64,000 nt of DNA from Bog-473 sp963817735. GTDB taxonomy: Bacteria; Actinomycetota; Acidimicrobiia; Acidimicrobiales; RAAP-2. The stretch covers positions 416,670 to 480,669 of the forward strand of contig CAWFPP010000004.1 in the NCBI GenBank assembly GCA_963817735.1. Direction: 5' to 3'. The notes beneath the pieces are model-generated. The model did no database searches. It saw only the letters and a list, made by a program, of their open reading frames with translations, and was not told the origin of the DNA. Of the stretch, positions 48,690-58,600 are shown piece by piece. The number at the start of each line of letters is the position of its first letter. The stretch's first letter is position 1. The position numbers were made by a program, and so were the translations under genes.

Positions 48690-49754
48690 ATGCCGTACCG
48701 CGTCGTGCAGTGGAGCACCGGGAACGTCGGGCGTCATGCCCTGGCCGGCATCCATGCCCACCCCGAGCTCGAGCTCGTCGGGGTCTATGTGTCGAACCCG
48801 GACAAGGTCGGCCACGACGCCGGGGAGCTCGCTGGTCTCGCCAGCACGTTCGGCGTGGCGGCGACGAGCGACGCCGAGGCGCTCTTGGGGCTCGAGCCGG
48901 ACTGCATCGTGCACACCGCCATGGCCGACGACCGCATCTTCGACGCCCTCCAAGATCTGGAGCGCTTCCTGGCGGCGGGGATCAACGTGGTCTCGTCGAG
49001 CCCGGTGATGCTGCAGTACCCGGCGCCGGACGATCCCCTGGCGGCCCCCGTCATCGCCGCGGCGGAGAAGGCCGGGGTCTCCATCTTCGTCAACGGCGTC
49101 GACCCCGGTTTCGCCAACGACGCCCTCCCGCTCGTCCTGTCGGGCGTGAGCGAGCGCATCGAAGAGGTCCGCTGCTCGGAGGTTCTCAACTACAACACCT
49201 ACAACCAGCCCATGGTCTTGTTCGACATCATGGGTTTCGGGGGCGCCATGGACGAGGTGCCCTTCCTCCTCAGCCCGGGAGTCCTCACCATGGCCTGGGG
49301 ATCCGTGGTTCGTCAGATCGCCGCCGGCCTCGGCGTGACGCTGACCGACGTGACCGAGTGGTACGAGCGCGAGGCCGCACCCGAGGACTTCGAGGTGGAC
49401 GCCGGCACCATCAAGGCCGGCACGGCCGCCGCCCTGCATTTCGAGGTGCGCGGCATGGTCGGCGACCGCGCCGTCGTCGTGCTCGAGCACGTGACCCGGC
49501 TCCGCGACGACCTCGGCGCGACGTGGCCGCAGCCGGCCGGGCAGGGCTGTTACCGCGTGGAGATCAAGGGCGAGCCGAACTACACCCTCGACCTGCAGCT
49601 CATGGGTACCGACGGCGACCACAACACGGCCGGGCTGAAGGCCACGGCAATGCGGCTCGTCAACGCCGTGCCGGCAGTGATCGCGTCGGCGCCGGGTCTC
49701 GTCACCGCGCTCGATCTCCCCCTCATCACCGGCCGAGGTCTCGTCGTCACGTAG
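48690..49754 (+). CDS. DapB-like NAD(P)-dependent dehydrogenase
   Basis: A 354-residue protein behind AAGGAG. MPYRVVQWSTGNVGRHALAG is a Rossmann opening resembling dihydrodipicolinate reductase and 2,4-diaminopentanoate dehydrogenase, and VSIFVNGVDPGFANDALPLV is the characteristic central motif of this mycobacterial-rich group. The true DapB catalytic HH-x-x-K is not seen, so lysine synthesis is unlikely. Members often lie in lipid or steroid gene clusters. It probably shares a transcript with the SDR gene upstream. Confidence 0.82.
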   Translation: MPYRVVQWSTGNVGRHALAGIHAHPELELVGVYVSNPDKVGHDAGELAGLASTFGVAATSDAEALLGLEPDCIVHTAMADDRIFDALQDLERFLAAGINVVSSSPVMLQYPAPDDPLAAPVIAAAEKAGVSIFVNGVDPGFANDALPLVLSGVSERIEEVRCSEVLNYNTYNQPMVLFDIMGFGGAMDEVPFLLSPGVLTMAWGSVVRQIAAGLGVTLTDVTEWYEREAAPEDFEVDAGTIKAGTAAALHFEVRGMVGDRAVVVLEHVTRLRDDLGATWPQPAGQGCYRVEIKGEPNYTLDLQLMGTDGDHNTAGLKATAMRLVNAVPAVIASAPGLVTALDLPLITGRGLVVT

Positions 49755-50227
49755 CAACGCGTGTTTGCCCGGGTGCTGCTTCCGCCCGGTTGCACCTCCG
49801 ATGCACAATTCTGCCAAAGAAATGACACGCGAGCGTCAAGCCCGCGCCACGAGAGGGCGACAAGAACGGTGTGCCCATCACGCCTCTGTACCAGGGCGAC
49901 ATTTCTTCCGCCACCGTCGACGACGCCAGGGGTTCCCTGGTGGGTCGGCGGGCCACCGTCTCCCTGCAGGCGGTACCCGGGCTGGACGCCGCGCCACTGG
50001 CGAGCACCCGGCTGTGCGGCTCCCCGCATCCGACCACTTTTGTGGCGGGGAGCCCAGCCGACATGGTGCGCAGTTCGCCACGCGTGTGCGCCGGCCCGGG
50101 TGATCGCAGCCGACTTCGTGCTTGTCGTCCCGCACGGGTCGCCGGCACCGATCCTGTCGGCATCGTCCGCCGTTCCGTGAGCTGATCGACAGCACGGTCT
50201 TTGGCTGCCGACGGGCAGACTGGGAAG
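49755..50227. other. Intergenic stretch, no convincing gene
   Basis: About 470 bases. A plus-strand frame from GTG 49871 (PITPLYQGDISSATVDDARG) has some protein-like character but then becomes Arg/Pro-rich, with no family, and I do not call it a gene. No terminator was found after the DapB-like gene. Confidence 0.4.
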
Positions 50228-50596
50228 GTGATCCTCGTCGACGCGGCCAATGTGGTCGGATCTCGGCCGACGGGCTGGTGGAAGGACCGGGCAGGAGCAG
50301 CCAGCGGGTTCGTGCGCCAACTGCGCGCCGCGGTCGTTTCGGGACGGATCTCCCCGCCGCTCGTGGTCGTCCTCGAAGGCAAGGCTCGCCAGGGTGCGCG
50401 CAGCGGCGTCGGCGACGGCGTCACCGTGGTGCACGCCACCGGCAGTGGCGATGACGCGCTGGTCGATGTCGTCGCCGGTTCCACCGATGAAACGGTCACG
50501 CTCGTCACGGCGGACCGCGAACTCCGGCGGAGGGCTGAGGCATTGGGGGCCGAAGTGGTCGGGCCGAGCTGGCTCCTCGAACTCCTGGGCGAGTGA
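50228..50596 (+). CDS. NYN/PIN-like ribonuclease domain protein
   Basis: GTG 50228 gives 122 residues, and TTG 50201 is an alternative. VILVDAANVVGSRPTGWW starts with the metal-binding Asp and Asn of NYN (YacP-like) nucleases; SGDDALVDVV and VTLVTADRELRRRAEALGA give the further acidic residues of the active site. It probably cuts RNA in the cytoplasm. Its stop overlaps the earliest possible start of the PhyH gene. Confidence 0.82.
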   Translation: MILVDAANVVGSRPTGWWKDRAGAASGFVRQLRAAVVSGRISPPLVVVLEGKARQGARSGVGDGVTVVHATGSGDDALVDVVAGSTDETVTLVTADRELRRRAEALGAEVVGPSWLLELLGE

Positions 50597-50661
50597 GCAG
50601 AACCTCAGGACGGAATCGGCTGGCGCTGAGAGGAAGCAGCACGCGCTGCTACATTTCGGCC

Positions 50662-51864
50662 GTGGACGAGGACCGGTTCGGACCGATCGATTTCGATTGG
50701 TTCCACCAAGTGGAACTCCCTTCGTTGCTCCAGAGCCGGGGGGCGGTCTTCTCCGACGGCGACGCCGCCGTCGTCCGTCCGCTCGGGTTTCAGCTCTCCG
50801 ACGGGAGGGCGTACACCTACGTGCCCGACGGAAGGTCGTTCTCCGTGCAACCCGGTACCGAGGCCGCGCACACCGTCGTCGAATTGTCCGCCACCGCCTG
50901 GAGCGCCTTCGCCTGGGAGCTCAAGACCTGCTTCGCGCTGCTCTACGCCGAGCAGCTGACCGTCGTGCAGGGCAATTTCGGCCAGGTGGCGCGCTGGGAG
51001 CCCCCGCTGCGGGTCGCCTTCAGCGGACAGGTCCTGTTCGATCTCGACCACCCGGCGCGCATCGAAGACGAGACGGGGCGTGCCCTCGACCCGACGCGGA
51101 CCTTTACCCTCGACGACCCGACGGCCGAGGTCCGGGACTTCCTGCACGGCGTCGGCTTCGTCCATCTCCGTGGGGTCCTCGACGCCGGCGAGATCGCCGC
51201 CCTCTCCGCCGATGTCGCCGTGGCGGTGGAGCAGGCGAGGCCCGACGACCGCAAGTCGTGGTGGACGACGGTCGACGGACGCGAGGTGTGCAACCGGGTC
51301 AACTACCTCAACGACGGGTCGGCCCTGATCGCAGGACTGGGCGCCGACCCCCGCCTCCTCGCCGTCGCCGCTCTGGGTGGCGACGATCTGCGCGATGCCC
51401 AGGACCGGCTCGATGGCAACGGTGTCGTCATCAAGGTGCCCGGTTCCTCCGGGGGCCTGGCCGACCTGCCCTGGCACCGCGACTGTGGCATGGGCGGCCA
51501 CCCCGTGAAGTGCCCCATGCTCAACGTGGGGATCCAGCTCGACGCCGCCACGGCGGAGACCGGGCAGCTGCAGATGATCCCGGGATCGCACCGGGGGACC
51601 TCCCGGCTGCCGAGCGCGCGTGACGCCGAGAACCACCCCGTGGTGGCCCTCACCACCGAGCCGGGCGACGTGACCGTCCACTTCGGCCACACGCTGCACG
51701 CCGCGCCGCCGCCGACGGACCCCGACGCCTACGGGCGCCGGGCGCTCTACCTCTCCTTCGTGCCGCCGCTGACCTTCGAGATGGTCGGCCCCGGGCAGGG
51801 CTACAACGACGTGCTCTTCACCCGGAGCGAGGGACGCGTGCAGCACGTCGACCAGTTCCGTTGA
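50662..51864 (+). CDS. Phytanoyl-CoA dioxygenase (PhyH)-family enzyme
   Basis: GTG 50662 gives 400 residues; GTG 50593, overlapping the nuclease stop, would add 23 Arg/Ser-rich residues. The C-terminal two thirds form a double-stranded beta-helix: LPWHRDCGMGG supplies His and Asp and VTVHFGHTLHAAPPPTD the second His of the iron site, with YGRRALYLSF giving the 2-oxoglutarate Arg. It is thus an Fe(II)/2-oxoglutarate oxygenase. The N-terminal third (WFHQVELPSLLQSRGAVF) is an extra domain that I do not recognise. Substrate unknown. The small gene that follows lies 18 bases downstream. Confidence 0.85.
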   Translation: MDEDRFGPIDFDWFHQVELPSLLQSRGAVFSDGDAAVVRPLGFQLSDGRAYTYVPDGRSFSVQPGTEAAHTVVELSATAWSAFAWELKTCFALLYAEQLTVVQGNFGQVARWEPPLRVAFSGQVLFDLDHPARIEDETGRALDPTRTFTLDDPTAEVRDFLHGVGFVHLRGVLDAGEIAALSADVAVAVEQARPDDRKSWWTTVDGREVCNRVNYLNDGSALIAGLGADPRLLAVAALGGDDLRDAQDRLDGNGVVIKVPGSSGGLADLPWHRDCGMGGHPVKCPMLNVGIQLDAATAETGQLQMIPGSHRGTSRLPSARDAENHPVVALTTEPGDVTVHFGHTLHAAPPPTDPDAYGRRALYLSFVPPLTFEMVGPGQGYNDVLFTRSEGRVQHVDQFR

Positions 51865-51882
51865 GATGATCGGAGAACGCAC

Positions 51883-52329
51883 ATGACCACCAAGGCTGAT
51901 TTCACGACGGAGGAGTGGGACCTCGTCCTCGAAGCACCACCGAGCGCCGGCATGATCGTCATCACCGCCCAGCGCGGCGGCTCCTTCCGGGAGACCTTCG
52001 CCATGGCGAAGTCCTACGTCGACGCCCGCCAGCAACACGGGAAGAGCGAGCTCCTCGACGAGATCGTGGCGACCAAGCCCGAGCGCGACCACACGCACTA
52101 CCACTCAGCCGAGGCGCTCAAGGAGCAGGGCCTGCAACACCTGCGTGACGCCGTCGCCGTGCTGGCCACGAAGGCGACACCCGAGGAGGTCGACGAGTAC
52201 CGCCGCTTCATCGTGACGCTGTCGCACCGGGTCGCCGCCGCGCACCGCGAGCACGGCAAGGACGTGAGTGACGCCGAACAGGCTGCGATCGACGACATCG
52301 CGGCCGCCCTCGGCGCCACCGCCGTTTAG
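51883..52329 (+). CDS. Conserved helical protein of unknown function
   Basis: 148 residues from ATG 51883. The sequence is largely helical (EEWDLVLEAPPSAGMIVITA, then KEQGLQHLRDAVAVLATKAT and FIVTLSHRVAAAHREHGKDV) and loosely recalls TerB-like or all-alpha metal-binding folds, without enough motif to say so. No signal or membrane span. It sits just after the PhyH gene on the same strand and ends four bases into the convergent SnoaL-like gene. Confidence 0.72.
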   Translation: MTTKADFTTEEWDLVLEAPPSAGMIVITAQRGGSFRETFAMAKSYVDARQQHGKSELLDEIVATKPERDHTHYHSAEALKEQGLQHLRDAVAVLATKATPEEVDEYRRFIVTLSHRVAAAHREHGKDVSDAEQAAIDDIAAALGATAV

Positions 52330-52757
52330 GTATCGGGGCCGGTCAGCTCCATGCGCAGGCGGGTCAGCGTCGAGGAGCTGATGAGCCACTCCCCGCCCAC
52401 CAGGACGTAGCCCTCGTGGTAGTGGCCGTCGCCCCGCATCCGGGTGCCGTCCGGCCACGCGATCTCGTCGTGCAGTGCCCAGACGCCGGTCGCGGTGGTG
52501 GGCGAGGTGAGGGTGATCTCGGGCATGTGCCCGTGGTGCACCGTGACCGCGCCGGCCAGCGTCTGCTCCAAGAACGCCACGAACGCATCCGCCCCGGTGA
52601 CCACGCCCCCGCCCGAGGCGGTGGTGTCCATGACGACGTCGTCGGCCAAGACCCGGCGCATGCCCGCCCAGTCCTTGGTGTCCATGGTCCGGAAGTAGCG
52701 CGCCTTCAGCTGCTTGATCGCCTCGATGTCGTCCACGTGTGTGTTCCGCGCGCTCAC
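52326..52757 (-). CDS. SnoaL-like (NTF2-fold) protein
   Basis: 143 residues. EAIKQLKARYFRTMDTKDW, then MRRVLADDVVMDTTASGGG and VHHGHMPEITLTSPTTATGV fit the SnoaL-4 type NTF2 fold; the Tyr, Asp and His positions of the hydratase/isomerase pocket seem present. It overlaps the VOC gene upstream by four bases, so both are translated together. Substrate unknown. Confidence 0.85.
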   Translation of the reverse strand: MSARNTHVDDIEAIKQLKARYFRTMDTKDWAGMRRVLADDVVMDTTASGGGVVTGADAFVAFLEQTLAGAVTVHHGHMPEITLTSPTTATGVWALHDEIAWPDGTRMRGDGHYHEGYVLVGGEWLISSSTLTRLRMELTGPDT

Positions 52758-53218
52758 GAGTAGCGCGCCGCCCTGGTGCCCGGCGGGTTGAACTTTCCCG
52801 GGACCATGTCGGGGTTCTCGACGCAGACCTCCGACTCCAGCCCGTCGGGGTCGCGGAAGAAGAGGCTGAGCATCGGCCCGAAGTCGGTGACGAAGTCGTC
52901 GGCCATCCCGCGGTCCATGAGCCGCTGGCGGATCGTCTCGAAGTCCTGCAGCGACGCCGCCTGCAGGGCCAGGTGGTCGAGGCGGCCCCGGCCGAACATC
53001 GGGACCTGGCGGTCGGCCTCGGTGTTGCCCGCTATCTCGAAGACGTTGAGCTCGGCCCAGTCGCCGATCTTGATGATGGAGAGGCGGGGCCCCTCGCCTT
53101 CGGGGAACTCGGACCCGTCCCGCACGACCTCGGCGTCGAAGACCTCCCGGTAGAAGTCGTTGAGGCGCGAGGCGTCGTGGGTGATGACGGCGACGTGGTT
53201 CAGGCCCTTCAGCAGCAT
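52754..53218 (-). CDS. VOC-family (glyoxalase/dioxygenase-fold) protein
   Basis: ATG 53218 gives 154 residues. LNHVAVITHDASRLNDFYRE and the later GRLDHLALQAASLQDFETIR and FRDPDGLESEV are the paired beta-alpha-beta-beta-beta modules; two His and a Glu in these motifs would hold a metal. Members include glyoxalases, epimerases and ring-cleaving dioxygenases, and no subfamily is clear. Encoded between the PPOX-type and SnoaL-like genes on the same strand, it is likely in one small operon. Confidence 0.86.
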   Translation of the reverse strand: MLLKGLNHVAVITHDASRLNDFYREVFDAEVVRDGSEFPEGEGPRLSIIKIGDWAELNVFEIAGNTEADRQVPMFGRGRLDHLALQAASLQDFETIRQRLMDRGMADDFVTDFGPMLSLFFRDPDGLESEVCVENPDMVPGKFNPPGTRAARYS

Positions 53219-53237
53219 CGTGTCTCCCTCCGAGTCC

Positions 53238-53711
53238 TCAGCCGGCGATCTCGCTGGTCTCCAGCACCGGCGCAATGCTCGTCACAGCCTGCCAGGTGAG
53301 GAGCGGCGTCGAGCGGCGGGTCTGGCGTTCCGGCACGTCGGGGTCGACGCCCCAACTCGAGACCCACGTAGGCGTGATGCGGATGACCTCGCGGCTCATG
53401 AACGGCACCGGTGGCTCCACGTCCTCCGACGCCACCGCGGTGCCGCGGATCTCGAGGCCGCGCACAGTCCACGGGTCCCGTGAGACAAGGTCGTCGACGA
53501 CAAGGGCGACTTGGGCGTTCCCCTGGACGTCGTGGAAACTTGCGGGTGGCACCCATGGCACCGCCGCCGATGACAATGTCGCCGGTCTTCTCGCCGAAGA
53601 AGGCGCCGACCGGCTGTTCTGGGTTGCGCCGTTCGCATCGACGGTGGCGATGCGCGCCAGGGGTCGACTCTGCAGGCACGCACGCTCGGCTGCGGTGAGA
53701 ATGATGGCCAT
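53238..53711 (-). CDS. PPOX-class (likely F420-dependent) oxidoreductase
   Basis: ATG 53711 gives 157 residues. MAIILTAAERACLQSRPLAR then IATVDANGATQN is the usual start of the split-barrel flavin/deazaflavin fold. Between about 53625 and 53545 the frame is wrong but compensated; the neighbouring frame reads PVGAFFGEKTGDIVIGGGAM, which is what the family has. VALVVDDLVSRDPWTVRGLE and IRGTAVASED follow. Two balancing indels are thus likely sequence errors. It would use F420 or FMN to reduce a small substrate. Confidence 0.82.
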   Translation of the reverse strand: MAIILTAAERACLQSRPLARIATVDANGATQNSRSAPSSARRPATLSSAAVPWVPPASFHDVQGNAQVALVVDDLVSRDPWTVRGLEIRGTAVASEDVEPPVPFMSREVIRITPTWVSSWGVDPDVPERQTRRSTPLLTWQAVTSIAPVLETSEIAG

Positions 53712-53733
53712 TCCTTCATCGTATGAGCCAGAG

Positions 53734-55455
53734 ATGCGCGTCGCTTCACCGTGTTCACGCAGAAGGATCACCGATCCGCTGAGACACAAAAGGCTGGGCA
53801 GCGAATTCTTCCCGGAGCCAGATCGAGTCGTCAATTTCAGATTTCGGGTACTACAGTCCGTCACCATCCGGGGAAACCAGCGCGAGTTCAAGCGGCAGAA
53901 AACGAGTCCGACTGGACGCGTCAAGATCGGACTTGTTCCGCTTGTCGTGTGCAGCTTCTTGTTGTCGGCGGCGGACATCAGCACCAGCGCCGCGACCTCG
54001 AACTCCTCAGCGTCCTCTGGAACGTGGCGGTACCCCAACGCGGACATCGCCAATTCGCGGGACGCGGCCAACTCGGCGATTTCGTTGAGCAACGTTGCGG
54101 AACTCAAACCTGCATGGACCTTCAAGCTCACGGGAAAGGCGGCATCGAGCGTGACCGGCTACGGCTCGCTGACCGCAACGCCGGTCGTCCAGAACGGCGT
54201 CGTGTATCTCCAGGACCTCCATGCGAACGTGTACGCCCTAAATCTTGGAACTGGAAAACTGAAGTGGGAATACCAAGTCAACTCCAGAGTGACCAGCACG
54301 CTCGGACCCAACGGTGTGGCTGTCGCTAATGGGCGGGTGTTTGGAGATTCACCGACTTCGGCGTTCGCCCTTAGTGCCGCCACTGGGAGAATGATCTGGA
54401 TCCGCACACTCCCAAACGGGCTACGTGGCACCTTCGGCATTCAGCCACAAGTTGCGAACGGCCGGGTATTTCTGGCCACCCAGGCCGGCAAAGCACCCGG
54501 AGGTGGCGTGCTCCTCGCGCTGAGTACGTCGACCGGAGACCTCCTTTGGACTTTCAATACGCTTCTCAATGCCGACCCGGGCGTTCAGGCCGCTGGCGGG
54601 GCATGGGAGACGCCTCTCGTCAGCAGCGATGGGTCCGTCACGTACGGCGTGGGCAATCCGTATCAATCCGTCGCATCAGCGATCTCGAATCCATCCCGTC
54701 TTCTCTACACCGACAGTGTTGTCAACCTGGACGCGGCGACTGGAAAACTGCGTTGGTATTACCAAGCGGTGCCCGATGACTTCAAAGACTTTGATATGCA
54801 AGCTTCGCCGATCTCAGCCCGCATCAATGGGGAGTCCGTCGTCATCGACGCCGGCAAGATGGGCTATGTGTATGCGATGGATGCTCGGACGGGCACGCTG
54901 ATCTGGAAGACCCCTGTCGGCGAACACAACGGCCATGACAACGACTCTCTTGAGGCGCTGGAACACACACTCTCCCTGAGTTTGCCATTCACCATTCTTC
55001 CCGGATCTCTGGGAGGCGTATTGACCAATTTGGCGCTCGCTGGTGACAACCTCTACGTCGTTACGTGCGACCTGCCAAATACCGTCACGAATCTAAATCA
55101 GACCCTCGGAATCGACGTACCCACCAATTCGAACGTCCCTACCGGAGAAGTGGAGGCTCTGAACCTGGTAACGGGTGACGTCGAGTGGGACACCAAGGTG
55201 CCACAGATGCCGCTGGGCGCTGCCACGGTGTCCAACAACCTTGTGTTCACAACGCTCTACAACGGCACCCTGATCGCCTTCAACCGCAACACCGGAGCCA
55301 TCGTCTATCGTCGCAAGCTACCGACATCAACGAACGCACCCATTGCTATTGCGGGCGACGTGGTGCTCGTTCCTGCCGGTGGTCCGACCCTCGGCACCGC
55401 TGGGGGTGATCCCCAGTTGGTGGCCTTGAGGGTGCCTAACCCAATGCCTTCCTGA
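53734..55455 (+). CDS. PQQ-type beta-propeller protein, lower-GC gene
   Basis: The only in-frame ATG is 53734, but coding looks sure only from about 53915, with GTG 53947 as a late alternative, so the true start is uncertain. A hydrophobic stretch (IGLVPLVVCSFLLSAADIST) may be an export signal. The rest is a propeller with repeated blade ends such as YALNLGTGKLKWEYQ, ALSTSTGDLLWTF, NLDAATGKLRWYYQAVPDDF and AMDARTGTLIWKT, close to alcohol-dehydrogenase-type quinoproteins. VPDDFKDFDMQASP is as in the active-site blade. I cannot confirm a quinone site. Base composition and codon use are visibly more A/T-rich than neighbours, hinting at acquisition. Confidence 0.75.
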   Translation: MRVASPCSRRRITDPLRHKRLGSEFFPEPDRVVNFRFRVLQSVTIRGNQREFKRQKTSPTGRVKIGLVPLVVCSFLLSAADISTSAATSNSSASSGTWRYPNADIANSRDAANSAISLSNVAELKPAWTFKLTGKAASSVTGYGSLTATPVVQNGVVYLQDLHANVYALNLGTGKLKWEYQVNSRVTSTLGPNGVAVANGRVFGDSPTSAFALSAATGRMIWIRTLPNGLRGTFGIQPQVANGRVFLATQAGKAPGGGVLLALSTSTGDLLWTFNTLLNADPGVQAAGGAWETPLVSSDGSVTYGVGNPYQSVASAISNPSRLLYTDSVVNLDAATGKLRWYYQAVPDDFKDFDMQASPISARINGESVVIDAGKMGYVYAMDARTGTLIWKTPVGEHNGHDNDSLEALEHTLSLSLPFTILPGSLGGVLTNLALAGDNLYVVTCDLPNTVTNLNQTLGIDVPTNSNVPTGEVEALNLVTGDVEWDTKVPQMPLGAATVSNNLVFTTLYNGTLIAFNRNTGAIVYRRKLPTSTNAPIAIAGDVVLVPAGGPTLGTAGGDPQLVALRVPNPMPS

Positions 55456-55634
55456 GCCACCTAGCCCCTCCTCCGCTCCTCCGTTCCCGGCTGGAGCGAT
55501 CGTAGGCAAGGCAACCCGTTCGGGCGGCCTGGGTACATCTCCACCGAAGTTGCTTGTCACGGCGCCACGTCCGCCGGCACTTCGTCAGCCAGGTCCCTCA
55601 ACATGCCTTTCGTCGATTCCGGCTGGCGCGGCGC

Positions 55635-58600
55635 CTAGCGGAAGTCCCGGCTGGCCGGCACCGCCGTTCCCACGACGAGCGCCTCCACCCGCTCGGCGTC
55701 GAAGCTGACCGCCCCCTGCCCCTTGCGCACGCGCCCGCGGATCAGCAACACGGGTGCGTGGCGGGCCACGTGCTTCCAGCGGGCCCAGGCGCCGCGGGAG
55801 AAGACCACGTTCACGTGGCCCGTCTCGTCCTCGAGGTTGACGAAGACCGCGCCCCGCGCCGTCTCGGGGTGCTGGCGGTGCGTCACCACGCCCGCCACCG
55901 AGGCCCGCTCGCCGTCGTCGCACGCCTCGAGCGCGACCGCCGTCCGCACGTCCATGGCCTCGAGCCGCTCCCGGGCCAGGTGCATGGCGGTGCGCTCGGG
56001 CGCCAGCCCCAGCGCCCACAGGTCGTCGCCCACCGCGTCGTAGAGGCTGGGCGCGGGCAACGGCGGCGCCTCGGCCCCCACCACGATCCCCGGCAGGCGG
56101 TCCGGCGTGCCCTGGGCCGCCGCGCCGGCCGCCCACACCAGCCGGCGCCGCGACGCCGTCGTGCCGCCTTCGGGCTCCTCGGGGTCGAGCGCGCCGGCGG
56201 CGGCCAGCGTCTCGAGCTGCGCCTGGGTCGCGCCCGCCCGCCGCACCAGGTCCTCGCCCCCGGCCCAGGGGCGGCCGGCCACGATCCGCTCCGCCGTGGT
56301 GTCGCCCACCCCGCGCACCGACCCCAGCCCGAGGCGCAGCACCGCCTCTTCGGACCCGCCGCGCTCGAGCGACGCCCCCACCTCGGAGCGGTTCACGTGC
56401 GGCCGGCGCACGCGCACCCCGTGCCGGCGGGCGTCGGCCACCAGCGACTGGGGCGACCAGAAGCCCATGGGCTGCGAGTTCAAGAGCCCCGCCGTGAACG
56501 CCGCGGGATAGTGGTGCTTCAGCCAGGCCGAGGAGTACACCAGGTGGGCGAACGACACCGAGTGCGACTCGGGGAAGCCGAAGTTGGCGAAGGCGGCCAG
56601 CGCGTCGAAGACCTGGTCCGCCACCGCCCCCGTCACACCGCGTGCCGCCATGCCGTCGAAGAGCCGTTCCCGCATCTTCTCCATGCGCGCCGCCGAGCGC
56701 TTGGCCGCCATGGCCTGGCGCAGCTCGTCGGCGTCGGCCGCGCTGAAGCCGGCGATGGCCACGGCCATCTCCATCAGCTGCTCCTGGAAGAGCGGGACCC
56801 CGAGCGTGCGCCTGAGGATCGGCTCGAGCAGCGGGTGCAGGTAGGTGACCTTCTCCTCGCCCCGGCGGCGCCGGATGTAGGGGTTCACCGCGTGGCCCTG
56901 AATGGGGCCGGGCCGGATGAGCGCCACCTCAATGGCGATGTCGTAGAACTCGCGCGGCGCCACCCGGGGCAGCGTCCCCATCTGGGCCCGGCTCTCGACC
57001 TGGAAGACCCCGACCGTGTCGGCCCGGCACAACAGGTCGTAGACGGCGGGCTCCTGGGGCAGCTGCCCCAGGTCGACCTCCACGCAGTAGAAGTCGCGCA
57101 CCAGGTCGACCATGCGGTGCAGCGCCTCGAGCATGCCCAGGCCGAGCAGGTCGAACTTCACCAGCCCGATGGCGGCGCAGTCGTCCTTGTCCCACTGCAG
57201 CACGCTGCGTCCCGGCATGCGCCCCCACTCCACCGGGCACACCTCGACCACCGGCCGGTCGCACAGCACCATGCCGGCCGAGTGGATGCCGAGATGGCGC
57301 GGCCGGTCCAGCACCTCGGCCGCCAGCTCGGCCACCAGCGGCGGCACGCCGCCGCCCCGGGCCTCGGAGGCCTCCTCCACGGCGGCGGCCGACGAGATGC
57401 CGCGCCCGTGCCCGGCGTCGATGCCGGCCGACCAGGCGTCCACCTGCTCCTGCGTGAAGCCGAACGCCTTGCCCACGTCGCGCACGGCCGAGCGCGGCCG
57501 GTACGTGATGACGTTGGCCACCTGCGCCGCGTGGCGCCGCCCGTAGCGCTCGTACACGTACTGAATGACCTCTTCGCGTCGCCCCGACTCAATGTCCACG
57601 TCGATGTCCGGCGGCCCGTCACGCGCCGGCGAGAGGAAGCGCTCGAACAGCAGCCCGAGGTCGACGGCGTCGACGTTGGTGACGCCGAGCGCGTAACAGA
57701 CGGCCGAGTTGGCCGCCGAGCCGCGGCCCTGGCAGTAGATGTCGAGCCGCCGGCACACCTGCGCGATGTCCCACACCACGAGGAAGTAGCCGGCGAAGCC
57801 CAGCTGCCCGATCACGGCGAGCTCGTGCTCGATCTGCTTCCAGGCGCCCGGCACCCGCTCGGCCCCCGGCGGCCCGTAGCGCGCCGTGGCCCCCTCGGTC
57901 ACCAGCTGGCGCAGGTAGCCCTGCTCGTCCATGCCGGCGGGGACGGGGAAGTCGGGCAGCCGCGGCGCCACCAGGCGCAGGTCGAAGGCGCAGGCGCGCC
58001 CGAGCTCGGCGGCGCGCTCGACCACGCCGGGCCAGCGGGCGAAGCGCCGGGCCTGCTCGGCGCCGGAGCGCAGGCAGGCCGCCGGGGCCGAGGGCAGCCA
58101 GCCCTCCAGCTCGGCCAGGGGGCGGCGCGCCCGCACGGCGGCGAGCGTGGTGGCGAGACGGAAGCCGGCCGGCGTGGCGTAGTGCACGTTGTTGGTGGCC
58201 ACGGCGTCGACGCCCCACTCGACGGCCAGGTGGGCCAGCGCGTCGTTGCGCGCCGTGTCGAGCGGGTCCCCGTGGTCCCACAGCTCCAGCGCGACGTTGG
58301 CGCGCCCGAACGCGTCGACCAGGCGCCCCACCTCCCGGGAGGCCGCCCGGGGCCCGGCATCCATCAGCGCGGCGGGGACCGCCCCCTTCCGGCAGCCGCT
58401 CAGCACCAGCCAGTGGTCCCCCGCGGCGCGGGCCAGCGCGTCGAGGGTGAAGATCGGCTTGCCCTTCTCCCCGCCTTCGAGGTGGGCGTCGGCCAGCACG
58501 GTCGACAGGCGCGCGTAGCCGTCGGGGTCCCGGGCCAGCAGCACGAGGTGCGCGCCGGTCGGGTCGGGCTCGCCGGTGCGCGGGCTGGCCGGGGCCAGCG

